Part shown: positions 19,082 to 29,152 of the stretch, piece by piece
How the letters are laid out: each line of letters starts with the position of its first letter
Numbering within the stretch: position 1 is the first letter of the stretch
Source of the DNA: a bacterium
Lineage (GTDB): Bacteria; Patescibacteria; Dojkabacteria; JAKAPS01; JAJZLI01
Direction of reading: 5' to 3'
Assembly (NCBI GenBank): GCA_021816845.1
Contig: JAKAWT010000001.1
Coordinates: 418,044 to 482,043, forward strand
Length of the DNA: 64,000 bases
The notes under the pieces: generated by a model
Told to the model about the DNA's origin: nothing
Databases searched by the model: none
What the model saw: the letters and a program-made list of their open reading frames with translations, nothing else
Translations under genes and position numbers: made by a program

Positions 19082-19303
19082 ATGTCTAGATCTTGTGATT
19101 TATGCAACAAAGGAGTTACAGTTATAAATAATATTAGCCACAAACATTCAGGTAAGTGGGCTAAAAGAGCACCTAAAACAAAAAGGAAGATATTTCCTAA
19201 TTTAAGAGTTCTTAATATTGATACTGCTGAGAATAATAAGGTTAATATTAAAGTTTGTATGAGGTGTTATAGAACATTAAACTCTTCATTACAACAAAAC
19301 TGA
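19082..19303 (+). CDS. rpmB: 50S ribosomal protein L28
   Basis: At 73 residues it shows L28 features: SRSCDLCNKGVTVINNISH with a CxxC pair, KTKRKIFPNLR, and a second pair in VCMRCYRTL, so it is the zinc-binding form. The gene stands alone; its last 15 nt overlap the 3' end of priA on the opposite strand. Confidence 0.96.
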   Translation: MSRSCDLCNKGVTVINNISHKHSGKWAKRAPKTKRKIFPNLRVLNIDTAENNKVNIKVCMRCYRTLNSSLQQN

Positions 19304-21283
19304 AGGATCTATATCTATACTTAAATCCTTGTTTTGTTTATATCTATTCCTCAAGAAAGTCTTTATATTTTTTATATTTTTATTAGCTTTTATTATTATA
19401 TTTAATCTATATACATAATTAATTTTATATGGAATAGCTTCAATTGGTGGGTATATTTTTATACCAACCATATTGGTATTACTAATTTCATCATATATTT
19501 TTTTTGCTCTTGTGAATACTGTTTTCTCATTTTTACCTTTTACAATAATTTTTATTAAGTTAGAGAAGGGTGGGTAATTTAACTGTCTTCTTATTGTAAT
19601 TTCTTCATCAAAGAATTTACTAAAATTATTATTTAGGGCAAACTGTAATATTTTATTTTTAATATCCATAGTTTGTATTACTATATCAGCCGAATTATCT
19701 TCTCTCCCACCTCTTCCTATTACTTGGATTATTGTCTGGTAAGCTTTTTCAACTGAGCTATAATCTGGAAATACAAATTCTATATCAGCCAAAATAATAC
19801 CTATTAAACCAACGTTATAAAAGTCCCATCCTGTAGTAATTAATTGTGTCCCTATAATAATATTGATATTTTTATCAGATAATTTATTATAAATCTCTAA
19901 GTGTTGATCACTATTACCAGAAGTAGAATCTTTATCTAATATTTCAATATGAAGGTTCTTTTCCTTAAATAGTTTGTCAATTTCCTCCTTAACAAGTTGA
20001 GTACCTATACCATAGAATTTTAATTTTCCCTTTTTACATATATCACATATGGGATTTTCAGTATTTATATATTTTTTGTAGTCACAGTGGTGACAACTTA
20101 AGAATGTTGTATTGCCATTTTGATGTACTGTTAATGGTATATCACACCTAGGACATTTTTCTATATGACCACAATTATTACATACATACAGATTGGAGTA
20201 ACCTCTCCTATTGATATATAATATGATTTTTTTATTATTATTTAGAGTCTTCTCTATACTTTTTTTAAGTACTCTTGATATTATTATTTTTTTACTATTT
20301 ATTTTATCCTCATTTAAATCAACAATTTTTGTATGTATATTATTTTTAAATTTATAGTCTGATATCTTTTTATCTAATCTAACTATGGTATGACCTTCTT
20401 TAAGCATTTTATAATATATATCTATCTTTGGTGTGGCACTACCAAGTAGTAATTTAATCTTCTGTTCTTTTGCTATAAATCTTGCTAGATTAATAGCATT
20501 ATATCTTGGATCTTGATCTTGTTTATAACTGTTGTCGTGAAATTCATCAATAATTATTAATCCTAAATTTTTAAATCTCGAAAATAATGCTGAACGAGCA
20601 CCTATAATTATTTTTTTTTCTCCAGTTCGAATTAAATTATTTTCAAGTGTCTTGTCCCTTTTTGTAATTTTGCTATGCATGATTGAAATTATCTCTTTAT
20701 CAAAAAAAGCTTTTAGTCTTGTATAAAATTGAGATGTAATAGCTATATCAGGTAAAAGTATCAATACTTGATTTCCCTTGTTAATTTGTTCTTCAATTAA
20801 TTTTATATACACATGTGTTTTACCTGATCCAGTGATACCAAATAATATATATTCATTATCTTGTCCATTTGATATTTTATTAATAGCATTCATTTGTTCT
20901 TTATTGACTGGTAGTTTTTCTTTGGGGATTATCATTTTTTTAATAACAGTATTTTTAGTATTGTTTTCCTTAGTTTTTATTGTAATAAAAGGAGAAATGG
21001 TATTATTGATGGAAGCATTGTAGTAAGTGATAATGTGTTTAATAAGTTTTAATTCTAATAAATTAAGATCAATATAATGATTTTTTGTATCTTCAATTAT
21101 ATTTTTTATAGTAAAGTTTATATCAATATTTGCATCCTTTACATTATCAACTACTATGCCTGTTGTCCTTTTTAATCCTAATGGGATTTCGACTACTTTA
21201 CCAATAGGAATATTTCTCTCAGAAGAGTATATAAGTGGTTTTTCAATCTTTAATTTTGTTTTTGTAAGTATCTTAATTAACAT
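19289..21283 (-). CDS. priA: Primosomal protein N' (PriA helicase)
   Basis: PriA restarts stalled replication forks. This 664-residue copy has an N-terminal 3'-DNA-binding domain, Walker A GITGSGKTHVY, Walker B IIIDEFHDNSYKQ, and the PriA-specific zinc cluster (CNNCGHIEKCPRC, then CHHCDY and CDICKKGKLKFYGIGTQ). It is a little shorter than E. coli PriA (732). The family DEEH box reads DEFH here; the catalytic Asp-Glu pair is kept. No other primosome gene is in the window. It is convergent with rpmB, with a 15-nt overlap. Confidence 0.94.
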   Translation of the reverse strand: MLIKILTKTKLKIEKPLIYSSERNIPIGKVVEIPLGLKRTTGIVVDNVKDANIDINFTIKNIIEDTKNHYIDLNLLELKLIKHIITYYNASINNTISPFITIKTKENNTKNTVIKKMIIPKEKLPVNKEQMNAINKISNGQDNEYILFGITGSGKTHVYIKLIEEQINKGNQVLILLPDIAITSQFYTRLKAFFDKEIISIMHSKITKRDKTLENNLIRTGEKKIIIGARSALFSRFKNLGLIIIDEFHDNSYKQDQDPRYNAINLARFIAKEQKIKLLLGSATPKIDIYYKMLKEGHTIVRLDKKISDYKFKNNIHTKIVDLNEDKINSKKIIISRVLKKSIEKTLNNNKKIILYINRRGYSNLYVCNNCGHIEKCPRCDIPLTVHQNGNTTFLSCHHCDYKKYINTENPICDICKKGKLKFYGIGTQLVKEEIDKLFKEKNLHIEILDKDSTSGNSDQHLEIYNKLSDKNINIIIGTQLITTGWDFYNVGLIGIILADIEFVFPDYSSVEKAYQTIIQVIGRGGREDNSADIVIQTMDIKNKILQFALNNNFSKFFDEEITIRRQLNYPPFSNLIKIIVKGKNEKTVFTRAKKIYDEISNTNMVGIKIYPPIEAIPYKINYVYRLNIIIKANKNIKNIKTFLRNRYKQNKDLSIDIDPSVLL

Positions 21284-21349
21284 TTATTTGTTTTAAGCCA
21301 TTTTTAGTGTTAAAATAAACCATATTTAATTTACAAGATATAGAGGATT

Positions 21350-22408
21350 ATGGCATTTTCTGATCCATTTTGGAATATGTTTACTTATGATATAGGTATC
21401 GATCTTGGTACTGCAAACACACTAGTTTGTGTTAGGAATCAGGGTGTTACAATATCTGAACCATCAGTTGTAGCTTTCAATTCAAAAACTAAAACAGTGC
21501 TAGCGGTAGGATCTGAAGCTCAAAAAATGTTGGGTAGAACACCTGCATCTATTGTAGCTATAAGACCTTTGAAGGATGGGGTGATATCAGATTTTGATGC
21601 CACCAGAGAGATGATAAAATATTTTATAGAGAAAGTTCATAAAGATTCTCCTAAATTTTTTAAGATACCTAGGCCAAGGGTTGTTATAGGTATACCTTCA
21701 GCTATAACTGAAGTAGAAAAAAAGGCTGTTATTGATGCTGCTATATCTGCTGGAGCTAGGAAGGTATATTTAATAGAAGAGCCCATGGCAGCTGCAGTTG
21801 GTATAAATGTTCCTGTAACAGAACCATTGGGATCATTAATTGTAGATATAGGGGGAGGTACTTCAGATATTGCTGTAATATCATTGGGAGGTATAGTTGT
21901 TGATAAATCAATTAGGGTGGCGGGAGATGAGATGACAGTAGATATAGTTAATTATATTAGATCAAAGTACAACTTATTAATAGGAGAGAGGACAGCTGAA
22001 GAAATTAAAATAAAGTTGGGTAATGCTTATCCCAGGAAGGATAATAAAAGTATGGAGATAAAGGGTCGAGATATATTGTTAGGTCTCCCTAAAGTTATAA
22101 AAATATCTGAAGTTGAAATAAGGGAAGCAATGTCTAATTCGCTTAATATTATTATTGAAGCTATTTCTGAAGCTTTAGAGGAGACACCTCCTGAACTTAT
22201 TTCAGATATTACAAATAATGGGATATATCTTACTGGAGGAGGTGCCCAGATTTCTGGAATTAATAAATTATTTCTAGAAAAGTTAAAAATACCAATAATG
22301 ATAGCTGATGATCCTTTATCTAGTGTAGTATTAGGAGCTTCAAAAATTTTAGAAGACTTAAGTCTTCTTGAGAATATCTCTTATTCAGATTCTGAAGAAT
22401 TCTTATAA
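21350..22408 (+). CDS. mreB: Rod shape-determining protein MreB (operon copy)
   Basis: At 352 residues this is the canonical MreB: GIDLGTANTLVCVRNQGV, KPLKDGVI-like RPLKDGVISDFDATREMIKYF, VIGIPSAITEVEKKAV, VDIGGGTSDIAVISLGG and LTGGGAQISG. It starts the cluster mreB-mreC-mreD-PBP2-topA and carries an Asp/Glu-Ser-rich C-terminal tail. GAGG 5 nt before the ATG is a weak Shine-Dalgarno, and a TGT-TAAAAT extended -10 lies at 21308-21316. Confidence 0.97.
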   Translation: MAFSDPFWNMFTYDIGIDLGTANTLVCVRNQGVTISEPSVVAFNSKTKTVLAVGSEAQKMLGRTPASIVAIRPLKDGVISDFDATREMIKYFIEKVHKDSPKFFKIPRPRVVIGIPSAITEVEKKAVIDAAISAGARKVYLIEEPMAAAVGINVPVTEPLGSLIVDIGGGTSDIAVISLGGIVVDKSIRVAGDEMTVDIVNYIRSKYNLLIGERTAEEIKIKLGNAYPRKDNKSMEIKGRDILLGLPKVIKISEVEIREAMSNSLNIIIEAISEALEETPPELISDITNNGIYLTGGGAQISGINKLFLEKLKIPIMIADDPLSSVVLGASKILEDLSLLENISYSDSEEFL

Positions 22409-22417
22409 ATCTAAATT

Positions 22418-23227
22418 ATGGTTAGTTTTAAAAAAAGTACAAAAACGTCCAACATATTAAAAAAAATATCTATACTTTTTGCAATAGCAATAGTTCTTAT
22501 TATAATAAGTATCAAAGTTCCAGCACTTTCTAATCTTACAAGTGGGATATTTATACCTATTAAATCGGATATATTTTCTTTTTCATCCAATATTGGAGGG
22601 TTTTTCTATAATATAAATAACATAAATAATATTGAATATAGTAATACTATTTTAGAGAGGAAAATATATAATTATAAATCTGAATTAGCTAATCTAAATA
22701 TTTATAAATCTGAGAATAAGATTTTAAAGGATCAATTAAATAAAAAATATTTTAATACAAATTATAGATATACATTATCGAGGATACTTTATTATGGACC
22801 TATAAATACATTAGGTTATATATATGTTGGGAGTGGAAGTAATCAAGGTGTGAAAGTAGGTGATGCTGTTGTATATAAAAATTTTCTTCTGGGTAAAGTA
22901 ATCTATACATATAGTAACTATTCTAAGGTTATTTTGATATCAAATGTAAATTTATCTATTCCTGTAATTGTAAATAAAGTTAATGCTATCCTAACGGGAA
23001 GCCTATCTAGCTCTTTGATTCTTCAAGATGTAACACAGCTTGATAATGTTAAAATTGGAGATAGTGTTGTAACTTCTGGAATAGATGGAACTTTCCCTCA
23101 GAATCTAATAACTGGGTATGTCAGTTATGTTTCAAACAATAAAAGTAGTACATTTAAGGCTATAAGTGTTGATAATGCAATAAATATTTATGATCTCCAG
23201 TATGTCTTTATAATGGACAATCAGTAA
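22418..23227 (+). CDS. mreC: Rod shape-determining protein MreC
   Basis: This 269-residue protein has a basic cytoplasmic start, one membrane helix (about 18-38), a coiled-coil (about 65-105) and a C-terminal double beta-barrel region with YIYVGSGSNQGVKVGDAVV and IGDSVVTSGIDGTFPQNLITG, the typical MreC signature. It links MreB to the transpeptidase outside the membrane. It follows mreB by 9 nt. Confidence 0.94.
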   Translation: MVSFKKSTKTSNILKKISILFAIAIVLIIISIKVPALSNLTSGIFIPIKSDIFSFSSNIGGFFYNINNINNIEYSNTILERKIYNYKSELANLNIYKSENKILKDQLNKKYFNTNYRYTLSRILYYGPINTLGYIYVGSGSNQGVKVGDAVVYKNFLLGKVIYTYSNYSKVILISNVNLSIPVIVNKVNAILTGSLSSSLILQDVTQLDNVKIGDSVVTSGIDGTFPQNLITGYVSYVSNNKSSTFKAISVDNAINIYDLQYVFIMDNQ

Positions 23228-23228
23228 C

Positions 23229-23729
23229 ATGAAAAAAGGTGTTTATATATTTACTATAATAATATTAATGTTTTTTATCATAGGATTAAATCAAATGATA
23301 ATATACCCATTTTTATTTTTTGATATAATATATATATATACAATATTATACTTTATTCTATATCAAAAAGATCAAAATTTTATTATATATTTTCTTTTTT
23401 TTGTTGGAATAGTTACAGATATAGTTTTTATTAATCCTTTGGGTATTACTTCAATTTTATTACTTTTACCAATACTTATATTGGAATTGAATAAATTGTT
23501 TAAAAAAGATACCAATTTGAGCTTTATTTCTATTTTAATTATATCTTTTATATATAATATTTTTCTGTGGGTATATTTATATGGTATTATAATACTTAGA
23601 AATAATACTAAATATATTGTTTTGTTTTTGATTTCTGTTATTATTTCAAGCGTATTAGATTCTTTGTTTATATTCCTTTATAAATTATATTATAACAACA
23701 ATAATGGCTTGAAAATTAATATTAATTAG
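23229..23729 (+). CDS. mreD: MreD-like membrane protein
   Basis: This 166-residue, strongly hydrophobic protein has five or six predicted helices. The fragment GIVTDIVFINPLGITSILLL resembles the conserved G-x-x-x-D...P-x-G segment of MreD. The call rests mainly on this and on its place between mreC (1 nt upstream) and the PBP2 gene (6 nt downstream). Confidence 0.8.
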   Translation: MKKGVYIFTIIILMFFIIGLNQMIIYPFLFFDIIYIYTILYFILYQKDQNFIIYFLFFVGIVTDIVFINPLGITSILLLLPILILELNKLFKKDTNLSFISILIISFIYNIFLWVYLYGIIILRNNTKYIVLFLISVIISSVLDSLFIFLYKLYYNNNNGLKININ

Positions 23730-23735
23730 TAAATT

Positions 23736-25595
23736 ATGGATGATTTTGAATTAGATGATTTTAATAACCTACCTACTGATGAAGATAAAGATAAAGTAAA
23801 TAAATCTTTATTGTTAAAATTCATGGGTTCTTTTATATTTGTAATTATCTTGATTTTTATTCTTGGTGTTTTTTATATATCAATTATTGAGCATAATAAA
23901 TTTCAGAATTTAGCCTTTCAAAATAGAATTATAAAAAGTCCTATAGTTGCAAATAGGGGGGTAATATTAAGTAGGAATATGACACAACTTTCTTTCAATG
24001 TTCCTACATATCAACTTTATCTTGATATAAATAATTTAAGTAATACGCAAATAAAAAATGATATCAATAAAATAGCACCTATATTGAATATGTCTGTTAA
24101 AAAGATAACAAATATTGTTCATAATGGTAAAAAAAATAATGAAATTGAAATACCTATATATAATGGTTTATCTAGTAAAAATGAAATATTAATTAGTTCA
24201 AATACTGCATTAAATGCATTCATAATAAAGGAAGTTCCTGTAGTTAAATTTAAATATAATAATTTGTTGTCACATATAATAGGGTATACAGGACCCGTTA
24301 CTGAACAAGAGCTTTTATCTAATCCAAATTTAACTCCATACGATATAGTAGGAAGATATGGGATAGAACAATCATTCAATAAATATCTCATGGGGCAAGA
24401 TGGAATTCAGTTAAAAGAGGTTAATACTTATGGGCAAATTGTTTCAAGTTATGGAGAAAAAAAACCAGTAGCTGGAGACAATGTTCAATTAAATATTAGC
24501 AGTACCATTCAAAAAGAAATGCAATCTTTACTTATCCAAAGTATCAAAACTGATCCTAATCATGTTACAGGTGCTGTTGGTGTTGTAGAAAATGTAAATA
24601 CTGGCGGAATTTTGGCAATGGTTAGTTATCCTACTTTTAACAATAATGCTTTTGAAGGTGCAGGGATTAGTAATGCTGCATACAATGTTCTTCTTAATAA
24701 TCCTATGGATCCGCTTTTAAACAGAGCAATTTCTGAGCAGCAACCAGTAGGCTCTATAATGAAGACAATACTTCTTTCGGCTGCATTACAAGATAATGTT
24801 CTAACTCCTAATACTACATTTACTGTTCCTGGAACCTTTTTATATGATGGAACATTGTTTGAAAATTATGCAAAAATAAACTGGGGAACTGCCAATATAG
24901 CTAAATGCTTGCAATTTTCAATCAATGTTTTCGCTTTTAAAGCTTCAATAAAACTAGGGATTCAGAGGTTTGTAAAATTCGAACAATTATTTGGTCTTGG
25001 TAAAACTACTGGTATACAATTACCAGGAGAATTATCTGGTATAATTTCTGATCCTAAAACTAAATTAGCTATTACGGGGCAAGCATGGTATCCAGGTGAT
25101 TTACTCAATGCCGCAATAGGTCAAGGTTATACAGAGGTTACACCAATACAAGTTGTAAACTGGATAAGTGCTATTGCTAATGGTGGTACACTATACAAGC
25201 CAAGAATTGTTAAAGCTATATATAATCAACAAGGGAAAGTTGTTAAAAATTATGCTCCACAGGTAGTAAGGAGAGGCTTTGTATCTACCAACAATTTGAA
25301 TGTGATAAAATATGGTATGGAACAAGCTGTACAGAACGGTATAGATATAGCTGCAAAGAGTGTGATAGCTGATAATGCGGGTAAGAGTGGTACAGCTCAG
25401 TTTGGGAATGAAATTATTAGTAATACTTCTGATAGATATAGTCATTCTCACTCATGGATGGCATCTTTTGCTCCATATAAGAATCCTCAGATAGCTGTTG
25501 TTGTTTTTGAAGAAAACGGAGGTCTGAGTACTTATGCTGCAGAAGTTGTAAAAAATTTCATGAATTGGTATTTTGGTGTATATTTAAAAAAATAA
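23736..25595 (+). CDS. mrdA: Penicillin-binding protein 2 (peptidoglycan transpeptidase)
   Basis: This 619-residue class B PBP has an acidic cytoplasmic start, a membrane helix (about 28-52), a dimerisation domain (IVANRGVILSRN near 70) and a transpeptidase domain with all three active-site motifs: S-x-x-K as SIMK, S-x-N as SIN, and KSGT near the C-terminus. It crosslinks the lateral wall within the MreBCD complex. No rodA is next to it, so the glycan polymerase partner lies elsewhere. Confidence 0.95.
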   Translation: MDDFELDDFNNLPTDEDKDKVNKSLLLKFMGSFIFVIILIFILGVFYISIIEHNKFQNLAFQNRIIKSPIVANRGVILSRNMTQLSFNVPTYQLYLDINNLSNTQIKNDINKIAPILNMSVKKITNIVHNGKKNNEIEIPIYNGLSSKNEILISSNTALNAFIIKEVPVVKFKYNNLLSHIIGYTGPVTEQELLSNPNLTPYDIVGRYGIEQSFNKYLMGQDGIQLKEVNTYGQIVSSYGEKKPVAGDNVQLNISSTIQKEMQSLLIQSIKTDPNHVTGAVGVVENVNTGGILAMVSYPTFNNNAFEGAGISNAAYNVLLNNPMDPLLNRAISEQQPVGSIMKTILLSAALQDNVLTPNTTFTVPGTFLYDGTLFENYAKINWGTANIAKCLQFSINVFAFKASIKLGIQRFVKFEQLFGLGKTTGIQLPGELSGIISDPKTKLAITGQAWYPGDLLNAAIGQGYTEVTPIQVVNWISAIANGGTLYKPRIVKAIYNQQGKVVKNYAPQVVRRGFVSTNNLNVIKYGMEQAVQNGIDIAAKSVIADNAGKSGTAQFGNEIISNTSDRYSHSHSWMASFAPYKNPQIAVVVFEENGGLSTYAAEVVKNFMNWYFGVYLKK

Positions 25596-25599
25596 AAAA

Positions 25600-27747
25600 A
25601 TGTCTAAAAAATTAATAATTGTTGAATCTCCAACAAAAGCGAAAACAATATCTAAATTTCTTTCAAAAGATTATTCTATAATTGCTACTAAAGGGCATGT
25701 AGAAGATCTTCCAAAGAGCAAATTTGGTATACAAGTAGAAGATAATTTCAAACCTGATTATGTGATCCTTAAAGACAAGAGTAATTTGTTGAAGGAAATA
25801 AAGAAGGAAGCAAAAGTTGCAGATACTATATATATAGCAACAGATCCTGATCGAGAAGGGGAAGCCATAGGATGGCATGTATTGAACTCACTAGCACTGA
25901 AAAATCCTACTTTAGTAAAAAGAATTGCATTCCACGAGATAACACAAAGTGCTCTAGAAAATGCTATTCACAATCCTACAGTACTAAATATGAATCTTGT
26001 AGATGCTCAGCAGGCACGCAGAGTTCTCGATAGAATTGTGGGCTATAAATTATCTCCTCTTCTATGGTCAAAGATAAGATATGGACTTTCAGCAGGAAGG
26101 GTTCAATCAGTAGCCTTGAAAATTATTGTTGATAGAGAAGAAGAAAGAAATAACTTTGTATCACAGGAGTACTGGAATATAGTAGGAGTTTTCTTGATTA
26201 ATAATATAGAGTATGACTTTGATCTTGTAAAGATTAATAAAAATAATTTTGAGATCAAAAGTAAAGAAGAGTCTGATAATATTAGTAAGGATATAAAATC
26301 TGGTAATGCAGAAATTGATTCTATACAAAAAACAGAAACAAAAAAATATCCAATACCTCCATATACTACATCTACTCTACAACAAGATGCTAATAGAAGA
26401 CTTGGTTTCTCTTCAAAGAAAACCATGTCTATAGCTCAAAAATTATATGAAGGGGTATCATTAGGTGCTGATAATGTTGGACTTATTACATATATGAGAA
26501 CCGATTCAGTATCTATGGCTGAGGTAGCAGTAGACAATATTAGAGGGTATATCAATAAAAATTATGATAAAGCTTATCTTCCAGATAGGAAAAATATATA
26601 TAAAACAAAAAGCAAGCTTGCTCAAGAGGCACATGAAGCTATAAGGCCAGCTTATATAGATAAGACTCCCGAATCAATACAAAAGTATGTTGATAAAGAT
26701 TTTTACAGATTATATAAGTTAATTTGGGAAAGAGCTTTGTCTAGTCAAATGACTCCTGCATTATATGAAAATAAAAAAGTATTAATTGTTGTTCAAGGTA
26801 AGGAAAATAATTATACCTTTGCCCTAAATATTTCACACAATGTTTTTAAAGGGTATCAGATTTTCAATAAGAAAGAAGAGAATAAAGATTTACAAGATCA
26901 AGAATTCAATATTGATGATAAAAAAGACATAAAGAGTCTTGAAATGAAAAAAACCAATGCTGATCAGCATTTTACTGAACCTCCTCCAAGATATAATGAT
27001 GCATCATTGGTTAAAATATTAGAATCCTGCGGTGTAGGAAGACCTTCTACATATTCTTCTATAATATCAACTTTAATTTCTAGGGGGTATATTGATAGGA
27101 AAGAAAAGTATTTTATACCTACTGATGTAGGTATAGTTGTAAGTAATTTTTTATCAAAATATTTTACTGATATAGTAGACACTAATTTTACTTCTGATAT
27201 AGAAGATAAGCTTGATGATATAGCAAATGGTAAATCAAAATGGACTAAAGTAGTGTCAGATTTTTATATACCATTTAACAAGAAAATAGAAAGCAGTCAA
27301 GATGTTATAGAAAAAAAAGATGTTACCAATCTTGGAGAATCTACAGAATTATGTCCAGAATGTGGTTCACCAATGTATATTAAGTTAGGTAAGTATGGTA
27401 AATTTCTAAGCTGTAGTAGATTCCCTGAGTGTAAGGGTATGAGATCTTTAGATACTGAAAAAGAAGAGAAATTGATAGGAGAGAATTGTCCTCAGTGTGG
27501 GGCAGAGTTAGTTATTAAGAAAGGTAGATTTGGAAATTTTATTGCATGTAGTAATTATCCAACTTGTAAATATACTAAATCTTTAAATGAGAATAAGAAA
27601 AAGGTCCTTGATATTAAATGTCCAGATTGTGAAACTGGAAATATAGTGGAACTTAAAAATAGGAGAGGTAAAACATTTTATGGCTGTTCAAACTATCCTA
27701 AATGTAAATTCATAGCAAATAAACTTGAAGATATAGAGAAAAAATGA
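25600..27747 (+). CDS. topA: DNA topoisomerase I
   Basis: This 715-residue type IA topoisomerase has an N-terminal Toprim domain (IVESPTKAKTISKFL, IYIATDPDREGEAIGWH), the active-site tyrosine in LITYMRTDS, RPSTYSSII, and three C-terminal Cys4 zinc ribbons starting near residues 583, 628 and 674 (CPECGSPMYIK, CPQCGAELVIK, CPDCETGNIV). It relaxes negative supercoils. It begins 4 nt after the PBP2 stop and ends in UGA. Confidence 0.97.
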   Translation: MSKKLIIVESPTKAKTISKFLSKDYSIIATKGHVEDLPKSKFGIQVEDNFKPDYVILKDKSNLLKEIKKEAKVADTIYIATDPDREGEAIGWHVLNSLALKNPTLVKRIAFHEITQSALENAIHNPTVLNMNLVDAQQARRVLDRIVGYKLSPLLWSKIRYGLSAGRVQSVALKIIVDREEERNNFVSQEYWNIVGVFLINNIEYDFDLVKINKNNFEIKSKEESDNISKDIKSGNAEIDSIQKTETKKYPIPPYTTSTLQQDANRRLGFSSKKTMSIAQKLYEGVSLGADNVGLITYMRTDSVSMAEVAVDNIRGYINKNYDKAYLPDRKNIYKTKSKLAQEAHEAIRPAYIDKTPESIQKYVDKDFYRLYKLIWERALSSQMTPALYENKKVLIVVQGKENNYTFALNISHNVFKGYQIFNKKEENKDLQDQEFNIDDKKDIKSLEMKKTNADQHFTEPPPRYNDASLVKILESCGVGRPSTYSSIISTLISRGYIDRKEKYFIPTDVGIVVSNFLSKYFTDIVDTNFTSDIEDKLDDIANGKSKWTKVVSDFYIPFNKKIESSQDVIEKKDVTNLGESTELCPECGSPMYIKLGKYGKFLSCSRFPECKGMRSLDTEKEEKLIGENCPQCGAELVIKKGRFGNFIACSNYPTCKYTKSLNENKKKVLDIKCPDCETGNIVELKNRRGKTFYGCSNYPKCKFIANKLEDIEKK

Positions 27748-27783
27748 AGATTTTATAGACTATTTTCTATATAAAAATCATTA

Positions 27784-27880
27784 TGCTATAATAATGACTA
27801 TTAAATTAAGCATACTCAAATTTAAATTCCTTCCCTTAAATATAAGGGCAGATGTTGAGTAGAAGTATAAAGGAGTTATT
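27784..27880 (+). promoter_or_regulatory. rpsB promoter and structured S2 leader
   Basis: An extended -10 (TGC-TATAAT, 27784-27792) predicts a start near 27799. The leader holds two nested inverted repeats: TACTCAA (27813-27819) with TTGAGTA (27855-27861), enclosing CCCTT (27833-27837) with AAGGG (27844-27848). The Shine-Dalgarno AAGGAG follows, 7 nt before the ATG. An autoregulatory S2 leader is plausible but not shown. Confidence 0.6.
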
Positions 27881-28543
27881 ATGAAAAAATTAACAGTTAA
27901 AGAATTAATGTCTTCTGGTGTTCATTTTGGACATCAAGTAAAAAGATGGAATCCTAAAATGGCACCATATATTTACACAGTTTCAAATGGTTCTCATATT
28001 ATTGATCTTGATAAAACATTAATAATGCTTGATGAGGCTGTTGCTTTCTTAAAGAAAAAAAAAGAAACTGGGAAGATTTTGTTTGTAGGCACTAAAGAAC
28101 AAATACAAGATATAGTAGCTGAAAAAGCTCAAATATCTGGAGATTATTATATTAATAAAAGATGGCCAGGGGGGTTACTTACTAATTTTAAGACTGTGAG
28201 TTTAAGTCTTAAAAAAATGGATGAATATGAAAAGATTCTCACAGAGGGTGATACAGATAGAACTAAGTTGGAATTAATGTTAATAGCTAAAGAAAAAGCA
28301 AAGTTAGATTTATTGTATCAGGGTATAAGAGGATTTAATGGTAAACCAGCAGCACTTTTTGTTATAGATGTTAAACACGAAATAGTTGCTATGAAAGAAG
28401 CCATGAAATTATCCATACCTGTTGTAGCATTAGTTGATACTAATGCTGATCCTACTATAGTAGATTATCCTATTCCTGGAAATGATGATGCTATAAAATC
28501 TGTAGATATTATATTAGATTACATTGTAGAAAATATAAAATAA
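27881..28543 (+). CDS. rpsB: 30S ribosomal protein S2
   Basis: At 220 residues it has the S2 start LMSSGVHFGHQVKRWNPKM, the RWPGGLLTNFKT motif, and ALFVIDVKHEIVAMKEA with VALVDTNADPTIVDYPIPGNDDA near the C-terminus. It heads the rpsB-tsf-frr operon and has a good Shine-Dalgarno (AAGGAG). Confidence 0.98.
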   Translation: MKKLTVKELMSSGVHFGHQVKRWNPKMAPYIYTVSNGSHIIDLDKTLIMLDEAVAFLKKKKETGKILFVGTKEQIQDIVAEKAQISGDYYINKRWPGGLLTNFKTVSLSLKKMDEYEKILTEGDTDRTKLELMLIAKEKAKLDLLYQGIRGFNGKPAALFVIDVKHEIVAMKEAMKLSIPVVALVDTNADPTIVDYPIPGNDDAIKSVDIILDYIVENIK

Positions 28544-28546
28544 AGT

Positions 28547-29152
28547 ATGAAGGTTGATCTAGAAAGTATAAAACAATTGAGGAATATGACTGGTGCTGGT
28601 ATGGTTGACTGTAGTAAAGCTTTAGAAGAATCTGACGGAGATATAGAAAAGGCTGTAGATTTGCTTAGAAAAAAAGGTATTCTAAAAGCTGGATCTAAAA
28701 GTGATAGAACTACCCATGAAGGATTAATTGAATCATATATACATCAAAATGGAAGGTTAGGTGCATTAGTTGAGATTAATTGTGAGACAGATTTTGTTGC
28801 AAGGACTGAAGTTTTTAAAGATCTTGCACATACCCTGGCAGTCCAAGTAGCAAGTATGAATCCATTATATGTATCTATAGAAGATGTACCTACAAATGTA
28901 AAAGAAAAAGAAGTGGAGATTATAAAATCAGATAAAGCTTTCAAATCAAAACCTGAAAAAGTAAGAGACAGTATTCTGGAAGGAAGATTATCTAAATATT
29001 ATGTACAAGTTTGTTTACTTGAGCAACCTTATTATAAGGATGAGAAGATCAAAATAGCTGATCTTATAAATAATGCAATATCAAAAACAGGTGAAAATAT
29101 TAAAGTAAAAAGATTCACTAGATTAGAGATAGGGGAAGAGTATGGATATTAA
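28547..29152 (+). CDS. tsf: Elongation factor Ts
   Basis: EF-Ts recycles EF-Tu. This 201-residue copy has the UBA-like start IKQLRNMTGAGMVDCSKAL, then LLRKKGILKAGSKSDRTTHEG and the core EINCETDFVARTEVF. It is shorter than the E. coli protein (283), keeping the N-terminal domain and one core subdomain, as in several reduced genomes. Its 3' end overlaps frr by 11 nt. Confidence 0.96.
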   Translation: MKVDLESIKQLRNMTGAGMVDCSKALEESDGDIEKAVDLLRKKGILKAGSKSDRTTHEGLIESYIHQNGRLGALVEINCETDFVARTEVFKDLAHTLAVQVASMNPLYVSIEDVPTNVKEKEVEIIKSDKAFKSKPEKVRDSILEGRLSKYYVQVCLLEQPYYKDEKIKIADLINNAISKTGENIKVKRFTRLEIGEEYGY

